A stretch of DNA of 64,000 nt from Enterocloster aldenensis (GTDB lineage: Bacteria > Bacillota > Clostridia > Lachnospirales > Lachnospiraceae), in NCBI RefSeq assembly GCF_003434055.1, contig NZ_QVEX01000006.1:186001-250000 (forward strand), read 5' to 3'. How positions within the stretch are numbered: position 1 is the stretch's first letter; each line of letters starts with the position of its first letter. The notes beneath the pieces were generated by a model. The model made no database searches, was not told the DNA's origin, and saw only the letters and a program-made list of their open reading frames with translations. Positions 35,415 through 45,496 of this stretch are shown here, in pieces. A program made the position numbers and the translations under genes.

Positions 35415-37649
35415 TTACAGGCGCACCTTGCTCCCTTTTCCATCCCTCTTAGCCAGCTTCAGCCGGTTCATATGGACTTCCTTGCCCTTATAATCAATGA
35501 CAGGGTTGTCACCAATCAGGTATAATTTCTCCAGTTCCTCATTCTTTGCAAGCTTGATTCCCCTTACGCCCCTGGACGCTTTCTTAAGGACGGATATCTC
35601 CTCCAGCGGGAACCGCAGGAACACGCCGCTTGTGGTCTGCAGCACCACTTCCTCCTGTCCCTCCACCGGAAGGATGGATACAATCTGGTCACCGTCCTGC
35701 AGCTTGGTTGCCGCAACCATCCGGTTATTGGTCTCAAACTCCTCTGCCGGGACCTGCTTCACCATGGCCATCTTAGTTGCGAACACCAGGGTGGCCCCCT
35801 TTAAATCCTGGGCGCATGTGAGATAGACAATGGAATCCTTTGTACCGTCATATTTACTCAGGTTCTCAATGGGCACGCCTTTGTCCCTCAGCTTGCCTGC
35901 CGGCACATCCATGGCCTTAATCTGATACAGGCTTCCGCTGGCTGCAAACAGGCATATTTTGTCCGTGTTCAGGCACCGGATCACATGGACCTGCTCCGTG
36001 TCAACGGTTTCCTGGTTCCTCTCATAGGTGGACTTGTCAAGAAGCTTGCAGTATCCGAACCGGTCAAGGACAAACACCACCTCCTGGACCTGGACCGCGC
36101 TTTCATCGTACACAGCTTCGGGCCCATCCTCAATCAGGGTACGCCTTGGAACGGAGAATTCCTCCTTGATGGCGGCCAGATCATCTTTGATGACCCGGTT
36201 CATCTCTTCCCTGCTGCCGAGAATCTTCTTATACTCTGCAATCCGCCTCAAAGTCTCTTTGTGTTCCTTCTCCAGGGCCAGGATTTCCAGGCCGATTAAC
36301 TTGTAGAGCCGCATCTCCAGGATGGCGGAGGCCTGGCGTTCCGTAAAATGCAGTTTCCTGGCATCCTCCTCAAATCCCGGCGCCTTAAACCTGATGTTGG
36401 ACACATCGCCGGCTGTCAGGCATGCCTTGGCATCCTTCAGGTTCTTGGACCCCCTGAGGATGGCAATAATCAGGTCGATGCAGTCGCATGCCGTAATCAG
36501 GCCTTCCTGCACTTCCTTCTTATCCGTTTCCTTCTGAAGCAGGACATTGTACTTGCGTTTTGTGTTCCCATACTGGAAATCCAGGAAATTGCGCAGGATT
36601 CCCTTCAGGTTCAGTGTCTCCGGGCGTCCTCCGGCAATGGCCAGCATGTTTACCCCGAAGGTATCCTCAAACTTCGTCTTCTTATAAAGGATATTCTTGA
36701 TTTTCTCTATGTCCGCATCCTTGCGCAGTTCCAGCACGATGCGGATTCCTTCCTTGTTGGACTGGTTGGAGATGTCCACCACATCGGTCAGCTTCTTGCT
36801 CTCCACCAGGTCAGCAATGTCCACCAGGAACTTATTGATTCCGGCGCCTATCATGGTGTAGGGAATCTCGGTGATGACAAGCTTGTCCTTATCCGCCTTG
36901 CGCTTCCCAAGCTCCACCTCCAGCTTGCCGCGCAGCTTTATCTTGCCTGCCCCGGTCTCATAGATGACCGGCAGTTCGCTTTTATTGGCAATGATCCCAC
37001 CCGTGGGGAAATCCGGGCCGGGCATATATTCCATGAGCTGTTGTGTGGAAATCTCCGGATCATCGATATATGCCCTGACCGCGTCCACCACCTCACCCAG
37101 GTTATGGGGCGGGATACTGGTGCTCATGCCTACCGCGATGCCCTCTGCCCCGTTTATCAGAAGGTTGGGCACCCTGACCGGCAGGACCTCCGGCTCCTTC
37201 TCCGTCTCATCGTAGTTGGGTATGAAATTTACGGTCTTATCTAAGTCTTTCAGATATACTTCCTGGGCGAATTTCTCCAGACGGGCCTCCGTATACCTCA
37301 TGGCAGCCGCCCCGTCCCCTTCAATGGAACCAAAGTTGCCGTGGCCGTCCACCAATGCCATTCCCTTTTTAAACTCCTGGCTCATGACAACCAGTGTCTC
37401 ATAGATGGAACTGTCCCCATGGGGATGATATTTACCCATGGTATCGCCCACGATACGCGCCGACTTCCTGTGGGGCTTATCGTGGTCCAGGCGCAGCTCG
37501 CTCATATCATAGAGGACCCGGCGCTGTACCGGCTTTAGTCCGTCCCTGGCGTCCGGTATGGCCCTTGCAGTAATGACGCTCATGGAGTAATTCATGTAGC
37601 TCTTCTGCATTTCCTCGCTATATTCTGTCCTTATTATCTTTTCAGCCAT
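35415..37649 (-). CDS. parC: DNA topoisomerase IV subunit A (GyrA/ParC family)
   Basis: 744 residues. The quinolone-resistance region [20 protein letters not shown] and the active-site Tyr in [11 protein letters not shown] are clear. [22 protein letters not shown] continues the breakage-reunion domain, followed by a coiled coil and C-terminal beta-pinwheel blades. The canonical GyrA box QRRGGKG is absent; only [11 protein letters not shown] remains, and the protein is shorter than most GyrA, so ParC is favoured. It cuts and passes DNA to decatenate chromosomes with the partner encoded 79 bases upstream. Whether the cell has a separate gyrase cannot be told here. Confidence 0.88.
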   Translation of the reverse strand: MAEKIIRTEYSEEMQKSYMNYSMSVITARAIPDARDGLKPVQRRVLYDMSELRLDHDKPHRKSARIVGDTMGKYHPHGDSSIYETLVVMSQEFKKGMALVDGHGNFGSIEGDGAAAMRYTEARLEKFAQEVYLKDLDKTVNFIPNYDETEKEPEVLPVRVPNLLINGAEGIAVGMSTSIPPHNLGEVVDAVRAYIDDPEISTQQLMEYMPGPDFPTGGIIANKSELPVIYETGAGKIKLRGKLEVELGKRKADKDKLVITEIPYTMIGAGINKFLVDIADLVESKKLTDVVDISNQSNKEGIRIVLELRKDADIEKIKNILYKKTKFEDTFGVNMLAIAGGRPETLNLKGILRNFLDFQYGNTKRKYNVLLQKETDKKEVQEGLITACDCIDLIIAILRGSKNLKDAKACLTAGDVSNIRFKAPGFEEDARKLHFTERQASAILEMRLYKLIGLEILALEKEHKETLRRIAEYKKILGSREEMNRVIKDDLAAIKEEFSVPRRTLIEDGPEAVYDESAVQVQEVVFVLDRFGYCKLLDKSTYERNQETVDTEQVHVIRCLNTDKICLFAASGSLYQIKAMDVPAGKLRDKGVPIENLSKYDGTKDSIVYLTCAQDLKGATLVFATKMAMVKQVPAEEFETNNRMVAATKLQDGDQIVSILPVEGQEEVVLQTTSGVFLRFPLEEISVLKKASRGVRGIKLAKNEELEKLYLIGDNPVIDYKGKEVHMNRLKLAKRDGKGSKVRL

Positions 37650-37728
37650 GTTATTGTCTTCTCCTTGTCATGTGCACCTGGCAGCAATCCCGGGGCGCCT
37701 CGTCTTCCGGCGTCCGGATGCATGTGCT

Positions 37729-39648
37729 TTATGCGTCAATCTCGGCCTCGTCCGCGTGTTCGTAAATGAACGTGCGGCGGGGAGCCACTTCGCTTCCCAT
37801 CAGCATCTCTGTTATCTCGGAAGCCATCCTGGCGTCCTCGATTTCCACCCGCTTCAATACGCGGCGTTCCGGGTCCAGGGTGGTCTCCCACAGCTGCTCC
37901 GCGTCCATTTCACCAAGACCTTTATACCGCTGGAGGGTAAAATCCCCGGTGTGGGTCCTGCGGTAGCGTTCCAGCTCTTTCTCATCATACAGGTACTGCT
38001 CCTCGCCCCGTTTGGGAATCACCTTGAACAGGGGCGGCATGGCAATATACACATGGCCGTCATAAATCAGTTCGGGCATGAACCTATATAGGAATGTAAG
38101 GAGAAGGGTGTCGATATGGCTCCCGTCCACATCGGCATCCGTCATCAGTATGATTTTATCGTAACGCAGCTTCGTGATATCAAAGTCATTGCCATATCCT
38201 TCCGAGAACCCGCAGCCAAAGGTATTGATCATGGTCTTGATTTCCGCATTGGCAAGTACCTTGTCCATGGAGGCTTTTTCCACGTTGAGGATTTTTCCCC
38301 TGATGGGCAGGATGGCCTGATACTTACGGTTCCTGGCTGTTTTGGCAGAGCCTCCGGCAGAATCTCCCTCAACAATGAAAATCTCGCATTTTTCCGCGTC
38401 CCTGCTCTCACAGTTGGCCAGCTTGCCGTTACTGTCAAAGGAGAACTTGGATTTGGTCAGCATGTTGGTCTTGGCCTTTTCCTCGGCGCGGCGTATCCTG
38501 GCAGACTTTTCCGCACAGCCAATCACGCCCTTAAGCACTTCCACGTTGCGGTCAAAATACAGCTGCAGCTCGTCCCCTGTCACGGTAAACACGGCTTTGG
38601 TAGCGTCCGCGCTGGCCATCTTGGTCTTGGTCTGTCCCTCGAATATGGGGTCCGGGTGCTTGATGGCCACGACCGCCGTCATGCCGTTGCGGGTATCCGC
38701 GCCCGTGAAGTTGGTATCTTTTTCTTTTAAGATTCCAAGTTCCCTGGCATAACTGTTGATCAGTGCGGTGAACTTGGTCTTAAATCCCGCCAGATGGGTG
38801 CCCCCCTCCTGTGTGAAGATATTGTTGCAGAAACCCAGGATATTTTCCTCAAAGGTATCCACAAACTGGATAGCCGCCTCCACCTCAATCCGGTCCACCA
38901 TGCCCTTAAAATAAATGGGGTCGTGCACAGCCGCCTTGCCTGTATTCAATTCCTTTACATAGGCAACAATCCCCTCCGGCTCATGATAGGTAATCTTCTC
39001 GTTCTCACCCGGCCGCTTGTTCTCATAGCAGATGGTCAGCATGGGGTTCAGGTAGGCTGTCTCGTGAAGGCGGCTTTTCAGCCATTCAGCCTTGAACCTG
39101 GTCTTCTCAAAGATATCCCCGTCCGGAAGGAAATTAATCCTGGTGCCGGTCTCCCTTGTCTTTCCCACAACGGGAAGCAGCCCGTCCTCAAGTTTGATGA
39201 TGGGTCTTCCCTTCTCATATTCATCATGGTAAATAAATCCGTCCCTATACACCTTGACGTCCATGTGCTCTGACAGGGCATTAACTACGGAGGAGCCCAC
39301 ACCGTGAAGTCCTCCGCTGGTCTTATAAGCGTCATTATCGAATTTACCGCCTGCATGCAGGGTGGAAAGGACAATCCTTGCTGCTGAAAGTCCCTTTTTA
39401 TGCATCCCCACCGGGATGCCGCGCCCATTGTCCCGCACCGTGCAGGAACCGTCCGCCTCCAGGGTCACCCACACGCTGCTGCAGTAACCGGCCAGATGCT
39501 CGTCCACCGCGTTATCCACGATTTCATAAATCAGATGGTTTAACCCTTTTGAGCCAACCCCTCCTATATACATGCCCGGACGCTTACGTACTGCTTCCAA
39601 CCCCTCCAATACCGTAATGCTGTCCGCATTATACTGTTCCTTTGCCAT
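37729..39648 (-). CDS. parE: DNA topoisomerase IV subunit B (GyrB/ParE family)
   Basis: 639 residues. The GHKL ATPase has IYEIVDNAVDEHLAG (Glu/Asn), RDNGRGIPVGMH and GGLHGVGSSVVNALS. The transducer segment has IKHPDPIFEGQTKTK, and the Toprim domain shows IVEGDSAGGSAK and ILMTDADVDGSHI. The C-terminal QRYKGLGEMDAEQLWETT is the GyrB/ParE signature. It supplies ATP-driven strand passage for the A subunit next to it. GyrB and ParE are hard to tell apart by eye; ParE follows from pairing with the ParC-like gene. A GTACATACGTAC palindrome lies upstream of the start. Confidence 0.88.
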   Translation of the reverse strand: MAKEQYNADSITVLEGLEAVRKRPGMYIGGVGSKGLNHLIYEIVDNAVDEHLAGYCSSVWVTLEADGSCTVRDNGRGIPVGMHKKGLSAARIVLSTLHAGGKFDNDAYKTSGGLHGVGSSVVNALSEHMDVKVYRDGFIYHDEYEKGRPIIKLEDGLLPVVGKTRETGTRINFLPDGDIFEKTRFKAEWLKSRLHETAYLNPMLTICYENKRPGENEKITYHEPEGIVAYVKELNTGKAAVHDPIYFKGMVDRIEVEAAIQFVDTFEENILGFCNNIFTQEGGTHLAGFKTKFTALINSYARELGILKEKDTNFTGADTRNGMTAVVAIKHPDPIFEGQTKTKMASADATKAVFTVTGDELQLYFDRNVEVLKGVIGCAEKSARIRRAEEKAKTNMLTKSKFSFDSNGKLANCESRDAEKCEIFIVEGDSAGGSAKTARNRKYQAILPIRGKILNVEKASMDKVLANAEIKTMINTFGCGFSEGYGNDFDITKLRYDKIILMTDADVDGSHIDTLLLTFLYRFMPELIYDGHVYIAMPPLFKVIPKRGEEQYLYDEKELERYRRTHTGDFTLQRYKGLGEMDAEQLWETTLDPERRVLKRVEIEDARMASEITEMLMGSEVAPRRTFIYEHADEAEIDA

Positions 39649-39731
39649 TGCAATCCTCCATATCCAATAAGTACATACGTACGTTTCATCTTATAGTATT
39701 AAAACATATTTAGATTGTTTTGGCAAGTTTT

Positions 39732-39754
39732 GGGCGGAGAAAAATTCTCCGCCC
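39732..39754. other. 10-bp hairpin without U-tract
   Basis: GGGCGGAGAA (39732-39741) pairs with TTCTCCGCCC (39745-39754) across AAA. Neither strand has a T run after it, so it is not a typical terminator. It lies upstream of parE, past the end of the remnant gene. Confidence 0.5.
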
Positions 39755-39852
39755 AATAAAAAACAGTGTTATTGGAAATTATAACAGCCATTTAACCTGC
39801 CCTCAGGTTTTCCTCTTCTTCCATCCTCTCAACAAACCGTTCAGCAAATACT

Positions 39853-40284
39853 TTACACGAATACGTATGGGTTTGGTATTTTATCAAAATTGATAACCTT
39901 CAAAGAGCTTTCACACATATAAATCTTGTTACTGTCATCAAATGATGCCCTTTTTAAGGAACAGATATGCGATTGCAGAACCGGTTGTGTAAAACCTTCT
40001 TTCATCAGGAAGAACTCATTATCAGATTTTTCTATGATTTCCCCATCTACCACATTCTGTAAGGCTTTATAAATCTCATCTAATTTTTCCTTTACGAGTA
40101 CAGATTCAATAATCCCATCCATGATACTATCTTTTGGAGTATCTATCAACAAGCCTTTCAGATGCCCTTCCATAAAATTTAAATTGTAATACTCCGGCAA
40201 CTGGTCGATGATAAACGGATTATCTATATATATTGCCTGATTTGTAATTGACAGTTCTTTTTTGAAATCCTCACATTCGTTATT
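39853..40284 (-). pseudogene. Truncated gene remnant, AT-rich
   Basis: An open frame of 143 codons bounded upstream by TAA (40285-40287), with no ATG or well-placed start; the longest frame begins only at a TTG (40198-40200). The readable sequence (FIIDQLPEYYNLNFMEGHLKGLLIDTP..., EKLDEIYKALQNVVDGEI, FFLMKEGFTQPVLQSHI) recalls the middle of AAA-type ATPases, in which a GLK.LG.L motif would follow; here it changes abruptly to unrelated sequence. It appears to be an internal fragment of a larger gene. The flanking 150 bases on either side hold nothing recognisable. It lies next to tRNA-Gly, a common integration point. Confidence 0.5.
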
Positions 40285-40449
40285 TTAAAAAAACAATCCA
40301 ATCAAACGTCCCTTTATGTTTAATTCCAGCCGTGCTTTTGATTCTTTATGACTTACTTAAAATCATATAAATCTTTTATTTGATTTTCATTTTTGCAAAA
40401 AACAAACAAGCCACAACGGAACAATCCCCGCGTGGCTTGACTTTTATAA

Positions 40450-40520
40450 AGCAGATGACGGGAATCGAACCCGCCTCCCCAGCTTGGGAAGCTGGTGTTC
40501 TACCGATGAACTACATCTGC
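40450..40520 (-). tRNA. tRNA-Gly (anticodon CCC)
   Basis: 71 nt. The acceptor GCAGATG pairs with CATCTGC. The anticodon stem CCAGC/GCTGG encloses TTCCCAA, giving CCC (codon GGG). The T-arm GCGGGTTCGATTCCCGT is normal. CCA is not encoded. The remnant gene lies downstream of its 3' end. Confidence 0.95.
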
Positions 40521-40531
40521 GCAACAAGGAT

Positions 40532-40559
40532 ATTATACCATATTTTCCTAATATTTCAA
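40532..40559 (-). promoter_or_regulatory. Promoter of tRNA-Gly
   Basis: The minus strand has TTGAAA (40554-40559), 16 bases, TATAAT (40532-40537), with TGG forming an extended -10, 11 bases before the tRNA. The 190 bases from here to the ABC ATPase gene hold nothing else I recognise. Confidence 0.65.
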
Positions 40560-40708
40560 GTCTATTTTTAAATTTTCCTAATTTTTCTAAAAAACAGCCT
40601 ATTTCCAGGGTTTTCCGGAACGTATTTGGTTTCTTACATTTCTTAAAGCCCCGGGACAGTCCTGAAGCGGATTCCTCCTGCCTCCTGACCTGTCCCGGTC
40701 CATGGCAC

Positions 40709-41440
40709 TTACAGCACCTTGTTAAGGAAACTCCTGGTGCGTTCCTCCTTGGGATTGCCAAAGACCTCCTCCGGCGTTCCCTGCTCCACAATATATCCGT
40801 CGTCCATGAATATCACCCGGTCAGCCACCTCCCTGGCAAATCCCATCTCATGGGTAACCACGACCATGGTCATGCCATCGGCTGCCAGCTGCTTCATGAC
40901 CTCCAGCACCTCTCCCACCATCTCAGGGTCCAGGGCAGAGGTTGGTTCATCGAACAGCATGATATCCGGGTTCATGGCCAGGGAGCGGGCAATTGCCACA
41001 CGCTGCTTCTGTCCGCCGGACAGCTGGCCCGGATACACGTCTGCTTTGTCCGACAGGCCTACCCGTCCCAAAAGCTCCAGCGCCTTTTGATCCGCCTCAG
41101 CCTTGTTCATCAGCTTTAACTGGGTGGGCGCCAGGGTTATGTTGTCACGGACCGTCAGATGGGGAAACAGGTTGAAATGCTGGAACACCATACCGATGTT
41201 CTCACGTACCTTATTGATATTGGTATTGGGGTCGGATATGGGGTGTCCATCCACCACCACTTCCCCGGAGGTTATTTTCTCCAGCCTGTTCAGACACCTT
41301 AAAAATGTACTTTTGCCGGAACCGGAAGGGCCTATCATACACACGACCTCCCCTTCCTTTATCTCAATGCTGATGTCCTTCAAAACTTCCAGGTCACCAA
41401 AACTTTTCTTTAGCTGCTTTACAGTAATCTTATTTTCCAT
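40709..41440 (-). CDS. Polar amino-acid ABC transporter, ATP-binding protein
   Basis: 243 residues. Walker [10 protein letters not shown] (about 33-41), Q-loop [13 protein letters not shown], signature [12 protein letters not shown], Walker [15 protein letters not shown] and H-loop [10 protein letters not shown] are all intact. The GlnQ/HisP pattern fits polar amino-acid import. The start at 41440 ([10 protein letters not shown]) has GAGGAGAG 9 bases upstream and overlaps the permease gene by 11 bases. It energises uptake with the permease and binding protein encoded just upstream; the substrate (Gln, Cys or another polar amino acid) is not decidable. Confidence 0.94.
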   Translation of the reverse strand: MENKITVKQLKKSFGDLEVLKDISIEIKEGEVVCMIGPSGSGKSTFLRCLNRLEKITSGEVVVDGHPISDPNTNINKVRENIGMVFQHFNLFPHLTVRDNITLAPTQLKLMNKAEADQKALELLGRVGLSDKADVYPGQLSGGQKQRVAIARSLAMNPDIMLFDEPTSALDPEMVGEVLEVMKQLAADGMTMVVVTHEMGFAREVADRVIFMDDGYIVEQGTPEEVFGNPKEERTRSFLNKVL

Positions 41441-42110
41441 AGGACACTCTCCTCTCCACATATTTTGCCACCCTGGACAGGATGGTGCAGATGACCAGAT
41501 AAAATATGGCCACTGACAGGTAAATCGGCATGACCATGGAGGATGCGTTGGCCGCTATGATTTTGCTGTTCTGTGTCAGTTCCCTTGGTCCGATGACAGA
41601 TATGAGGGATGTGTCTTTTAAGGAGATGATGAACTGGTTGATAATCGTCGGCAGCATGGTTCGGAATGCCTGGGGCAGGATTACCTTGCGCATGGCTTTG
41701 CCGTAGGACAGGCCAAGGCTTCTGGCCGCCTCCATCTGCCCTTTGTCCACGGCTTCAATACCTCCTCTGATAATCTCCGCCATATAGGCGCCCGCATTCA
41801 GGCTCAGGGTCACACAGCCGGCAGAGAACGCCCCTCCTATCATATTCCACTGGAATCCATAAGGCCGCAGCATGCTTCCCACGCCATAGTACATGATGAA
41901 TACCTGTACCAGCAGCGGCGTCCCTCTTATGATGTCAATGTAGATATTGGCAATGAATTTGAGCGCCTTAAAGTCAGATACCTTAAACAATCCAAAGATA
42001 ACCCCCAGGATTGTGGCGAAGAACAGCGAAATGACCGTCATCTGCAACGTGACGCCAAGGGCCTTGAAAAACGACGGGTAATACTGGGTTAATACATTAA
42101 TAATCTGCAT
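41430..42110 (-). CDS. Polar amino-acid ABC transporter, permease
   Basis: 226 residues with five predicted membrane segments. The HisM/GlnP signature is present: [19 protein letters not shown] near residue 60 and the EAA loop [28 protein letters not shown] that contacts the ATPase. It forms the channel as a homodimer. AAAGGATGATAGT precedes the ATG. The 263 bases between it and the binding-protein gene contain two hairpins, suggesting uneven expression within the operon. Confidence 0.94.
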   Translation of the reverse strand: MQIINVLTQYYPSFFKALGVTLQMTVISLFFATILGVIFGLFKVSDFKALKFIANIYIDIIRGTPLLVQVFIMYYGVGSMLRPYGFQWNMIGGAFSAGCVTLSLNAGAYMAEIIRGGIEAVDKGQMEAARSLGLSYGKAMRKVILPQAFRTMLPTIINQFIISLKDTSLISVIGPRELTQNSKIIAANASSMVMPIYLSVAIFYLVICTILSRVAKYVERRVSYGK

Positions 42111-42212
42111 ACTATCATCCTTTTCTCTTTTTCATCTGCCGGTAACGGCCGTCAGATCCACGGGCCGCACCAGACTCATCCTCCGGTTTTGGGCCGGCTG
42201 CCTGTTATAGCC

Positions 42213-42260
42213 AAATTTAAAGCACTTAAGCCAGTCTTTTTGGATAACTGCTTTAAATTT
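42213..42260 (-). other. Perfect 12-bp intra-operon stem-loop
   Basis: AAATTTAAAGCA (42213-42224) pairs with TGCTTTAAATTT (42249-42260) across 24 bases. There is no U-tract after it. Placed between the binding-protein and permease genes, it may affect mRNA processing or stability. Confidence 0.5.
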
Positions 42261-42285
42261 ATCCATAACCTTTTTGCACATTCAG

Positions 42286-42337
42286 GCGCCGGCCCCTGTT
42301 TCCAGGACATGTGTCATGCCCTGACAGGAACCGGCGC
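42286..42337 (-). other. GC-rich intra-operon stem-loop
   Basis: GCGCCGG (42286-42292) pairs with CCGGCGC (42331-42337), and an inner CCTGT/ACAGG stem extends it. It lies 37 bases after the binding-protein stop, without a clear U-tract. It could shield the 3' end of a shorter, more abundant binding-protein transcript. Confidence 0.55.
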
Positions 42338-42373
42338 GCATCTGCCGCACAGGGGCGGCCATCGTGCCCCTGA

Positions 42374-43219
42374 TTATTTCGCAATGTAGGTACTTAAGAT
42401 CTTATCGTATGTACCGTCTGCCTTGATGTTCTCCAGTCCCTTGTTGAACATCTCAACCAGTTCAGGATTCGCGCCCTTCAGGGTTGCAAAGCCATAGGAG
42501 GAACCTTTCTCCATCGGGGTGGGAAGGGTCAGGCCAAGTCCCCTGGAAATCTCATATCCGATGACAGGATAATCCTCAAAACAGGCAACTGCTTCCCCGC
42601 CAAGAACTGCCTGGTACATATCAGAAGAGCTCTCAAACTGTGTTACCTCAAAACCATACTGGTCAGCAATGGACTCAGCAAACGTGCAGCCTTCCGTACC
42701 GATCTTTGCAGCCACGTTCTGCCCCTTTAACTGGTCATAGGTGGTGATGTCGGAGCCCTGAAGCACTGCCATTCCCACACCGGAATCATAGTATGGCTCA
42801 GAAAAGTCATACTTTGCAGCCCTCTCATCGGTAATGGACATGCCTGCTATGACACCGTCGCACTCCCCGGCCTCCAGTGCTGTTACTGCTGCGGAGAATC
42901 CAACCGGAATCACCTCATACTCGAATCCCTGGTCCTCGGCAATGGCCTTCAGGATATCCAGGTCAATCCCCACCATCTCGCCCTTGTCATTCTCAAACTC
43001 AAACGGGGCAAAGGTTGTATCTGTGTTAATCACATACTTCTTGCCTGCTGCTGGCGCGGCTGCATCGGTTCCTGCCGCAGCAGTGTCTTCTGCCTTTGCT
43101 GCAGTCGTGTCAGCCTGGGCCTCTGTTGCAGCAGCGGTATCGGCTGCCGGTTTGGACCCGCATCCTGCCATTGAAAGGGCCATAACTGCTGCCATTGAAA
43201 ATGCCATGATTTTTTTCAT
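42374..43219 (-). CDS. Polar amino-acid ABC transporter, substrate-binding lipoprotein
   Basis: 281 residues. A lipoprotein signal ends in LSMAGC (Cys20), followed by an Ala/Thr/Asp-rich linker (21-62) and a family 3 solute-binding domain: FAPFEFENDKGEMVGIDLDILKAIA, GECDGVIAGMSITDERAAKYDFSEPYYDSG, NVAAKIGTEGCTFAESIA. It is membrane-tethered outside the cell and delivers an amino acid to the permease. The start at 43219 has GAGGAGGAAATCATT upstream; an ATG seven codons earlier is weaker. First gene of the ABC operon. Confidence 0.94.
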   Translation of the reverse strand: MKKIMAFSMAAVMALSMAGCGSKPAADTAAATEAQADTTAAKAEDTAAAGTDAAAPAAGKKYVINTDTTFAPFEFENDKGEMVGIDLDILKAIAEDQGFEYEVIPVGFSAAVTALEAGECDGVIAGMSITDERAAKYDFSEPYYDSGVGMAVLQGSDITTYDQLKGQNVAAKIGTEGCTFAESIADQYGFEVTQFESSSDMYQAVLGGEAVACFEDYPVIGYEISRGLGLTLPTPMEKGSSYGFATLKGANPELVEMFNKGLENIKADGTYDKILSTYIAK

Positions 43220-43284
43220 AATGATTTCCTCCTCTAACAATTAAAATAAGGGTGACTTTAATACATCATGTCGCCCTTGACTTG

Positions 43285-43338
43285 TGATGCACGTGCATCA
43301 TGTTTATTTACTATACCACAAAGGAAAAACTAAGTCAA
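43285..43338 (-). promoter_or_regulatory. ABC-importer promoter with a 16-bp palindrome
   Basis: The minus strand has TTGACT (43333-43338), 17 bases, TATAGT (43310-43315). A perfect palindrome TGATGCACGTGCATCA (43285-43300) begins 10 bases after the -10, spanning the early transcribed region. It is placed like an operator, probably for a repressor of the importer. Confidence 0.7.
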
Positions 43339-43432
43339 CTTATTGTGGCTATCACAGTGAAAAAGTTGTGGTATGATAATAAGAATCCATTTCCAGCCCC
43401 GAGGGATCCTGTGACTTATGATAGGGGGACCA

Positions 43433-45400
43433 TCAAATCCCGCGGACAGGGAATTTTTCCACGATCCGTCCTGTGTGGTACGCCTCCAGAAGCATTTCCA
43501 GATCCACGATTTTTGCCCTTAGCTGGCATCCGATATCCGTGTCGCCCACAAGCTTCCGGTTTGAGACACGCTTGATGATGATACTCTCCGAATGGATGTC
43601 GCTCTCCTTCTCAATGGCTGCCTCCGTTGACTCAAAGGGTTCATGGGCAGCCAGGATCAGCCCATAGGAATTATAAATCAGCGTATAGCCTGCAATCCCT
43701 GTTTCTTTTTGATATGCCTTTGAGAATCCTCCGTCAATGACCAGGACCCTGCCATTGCATTTGACCGGATTTTCCCCATTTTTTGACTTAACCGGCACAT
43801 GCCCGTTGATGATATGTCCTTCCTCCTCGGACAGGCCGAATTCCCTGAGGATCCTCCGAGCCGTATCTTCCTCCTCCAGCAGGCTGTAATAAGGATTCTT
43901 CTTTTCCCTGTGGGTCTCCTTGTCTGCCAGGAAATACCGCTCAAAGGTAGCCATCTTGTCCTTTCCAAACAAAGGCGAGTTCTCATGGAGCCAGATATAC
44001 CAGCAGATATCCCTGCCCTTTTTTCTTTCCTCGCCGTCAATGGCCACAAAGGCCTGGCGCACATAGCTGTCAAGGCACTCATAAAGCGCCTTTCCTTTGC
44101 ATTTTCTCCCATATATTTCCACCTCTTTAAAGCTGCCGTCCTCATTTAGAGGAATGCAGCCGTGGTAGAGAAGGTTTCCGTTATATACCTTGTAGAGATT
44201 TCCCTTGGCCAGCAGGAAGCGCATATGCTGCTGCAGCTTTTCACAATTCCTGAACGCATTGACAAGACGTTCCATGATAAGCTCCTCTTCTGCCGTCAGC
44301 CGGTAAGGGTCCTGCGGGTCCACGGTGGGGAAATGGCTGTCCAGCATCTCATATACCGTGCCATTCAGACAGATGCTGCCAGTCCCATAATCCACCAGAT
44401 GAAGCAGGTTCCTGCTTTCCAATTGGAATTCGGGATGCTCCTTTGCCAGCTGCCCCTCCACCTTAAACTGTATGACGGAGATGGCCTTGTGCATCTTGAT
44501 GTTCAGTTCAGTTTCGCTGGGACTGCATGTATTGGTCCCTTTGAGCGCGAAACAGGTGCAGGGGTCGTCCCCGTACATGTCCAGGGAAAATGTGGCCAGA
44601 GGCAGCAGGTTAATCCCATACCCCTCCTCCAGGATATCCAGGTTGCCGTATCTTGCGCAGATACGGATCACATTGGCAATACACCCCTTCTGCCCTGCCG
44701 CCGCGCCCATCCAGAGCACATCGTGGTTTCCCCACTGGATGTCCAGGGAATGGTAGGACATCAGCTTGTCCATGATGATGTGGGGTCCCGGTCCCCTGTC
44801 GTAAATATCCCCCAGGATATGGAGATGGTCCACAATCAGCCGCTGGATCAGTTCACTGAGGGCCACGATGAATTCCTTTGCCCTCCCCACCCGTATGATG
44901 GTGGCCACAATGGCGCTGTAATAGGATTCCTTGTCCCTCACGTCCACCTTTTCCGTAATCAGTTCTTCAATCACATATGCAAATTCAGGCGGCAGGGCCT
45001 TGCGGACTTTGGAGCGGGTGTACTTGCTGGCCGCCCGCTTGCTCACCTCAATCAGGCGGTACAGGGTAATCTTGTACCAGTCCTCCTTGTTATGTACCTG
45101 CTTTAATATCTGGTCCATCTTTTCCCTCGGATAATAGATAAGGGTTGCAAGGGTCTGCTTGTCCTGGCTGCTTAAGGTATTGCCGAACACATCGTTGACC
45201 TTGCGCCGTACTGCGCCGGAACCATTCTTCAGCACATGGGAAAATGCCTCATACTCCCCATGGATATCTGTAAGGAAGTGTTCCGTCCCCTTTGGAAGGT
45301 TCAGGATTGCCTCCAGGTTGATCACCTCCGTGGATGCAGCCGCAATGGTAGGATACAGCTCGGACAGCCGCTCCAGATACCTTGTTTCAAGGTCGCTCAT
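43433..45400 (-). CDS. fbp: Fructose-1,6-bisphosphatase, class III
   Basis: 655 residues, the size of the Firmicute class III enzyme. The metallophosphatase motifs are FLTDIHGEYEAF (near residue 43), GDIYDRGPGPHIIMD, WGNHDVLWMGAAAG and GHVPVKSKNGENPVKCNGRVLVIDGGFSKAYQ. It dephosphorylates fructose-1,6-bisphosphate in gluconeogenesis. The start at 45400 has GAGGAGGAAAAACAT upstream, and the longer frame would run back into the terminator of the preceding gene. It is unrelated in sequence to class I/II enzymes and is usually activated by PEP. Confidence 0.96.
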   Translation of the reverse strand: MSDLETRYLERLSELYPTIAAASTEVINLEAILNLPKGTEHFLTDIHGEYEAFSHVLKNGSGAVRRKVNDVFGNTLSSQDKQTLATLIYYPREKMDQILKQVHNKEDWYKITLYRLIEVSKRAASKYTRSKVRKALPPEFAYVIEELITEKVDVRDKESYYSAIVATIIRVGRAKEFIVALSELIQRLIVDHLHILGDIYDRGPGPHIIMDKLMSYHSLDIQWGNHDVLWMGAAAGQKGCIANVIRICARYGNLDILEEGYGINLLPLATFSLDMYGDDPCTCFALKGTNTCSPSETELNIKMHKAISVIQFKVEGQLAKEHPEFQLESRNLLHLVDYGTGSICLNGTVYEMLDSHFPTVDPQDPYRLTAEEELIMERLVNAFRNCEKLQQHMRFLLAKGNLYKVYNGNLLYHGCIPLNEDGSFKEVEIYGRKCKGKALYECLDSYVRQAFVAIDGEERKKGRDICWYIWLHENSPLFGKDKMATFERYFLADKETHREKKNPYYSLLEEEDTARRILREFGLSEEEGHIINGHVPVKSKNGENPVKCNGRVLVIDGGFSKAYQKETGIAGYTLIYNSYGLILAAHEPFESTEAAIEKESDIHSESIIIKRVSNRKLVGDTDIGCQLRAKIVDLEMLLEAYHTGRIVEKFPVRGI

Positions 45401-45421
45401 ATGTTTTTCCTCCTCCCTGTT

Positions 45422-45456
45422 AAAAAAAGCCTGCCCCCTCATGACAGGAGGGCAGG
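45422..45456 (-). terminator. Terminator of the AI-2E-type permease gene
   Basis: A GC-rich stem GCCTGCCC/GGGCAGGC flanks ~12 bases. On the minus strand T7 follows (complement of 45422-45428). It lies between the permease stop (45497) and the fbp start. Confidence 0.8.
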
Positions 45457-45496
45457 CCCTAAAAATACTCCGCGCCCGGCACAGGCAAAGCTTGCG

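Noticed and set aside
36348..37244. Long plus-strand ORF of 298 codons
   Set aside because: Lies wholly antisense to parC, has no family-like sequence or ribosome site, and arises from codon bias of the gene on the other strand.
39732..39754. Terminator for parE or the remnant gene
   Set aside because: The stem is perfect but neither strand has a U-tract, so it is listed only as a hairpin.
40450..40520. Attachment-site duplication at tRNA-Gly
   Set aside because: No second copy of the tRNA 3' end was found in the flanking 1 kb.
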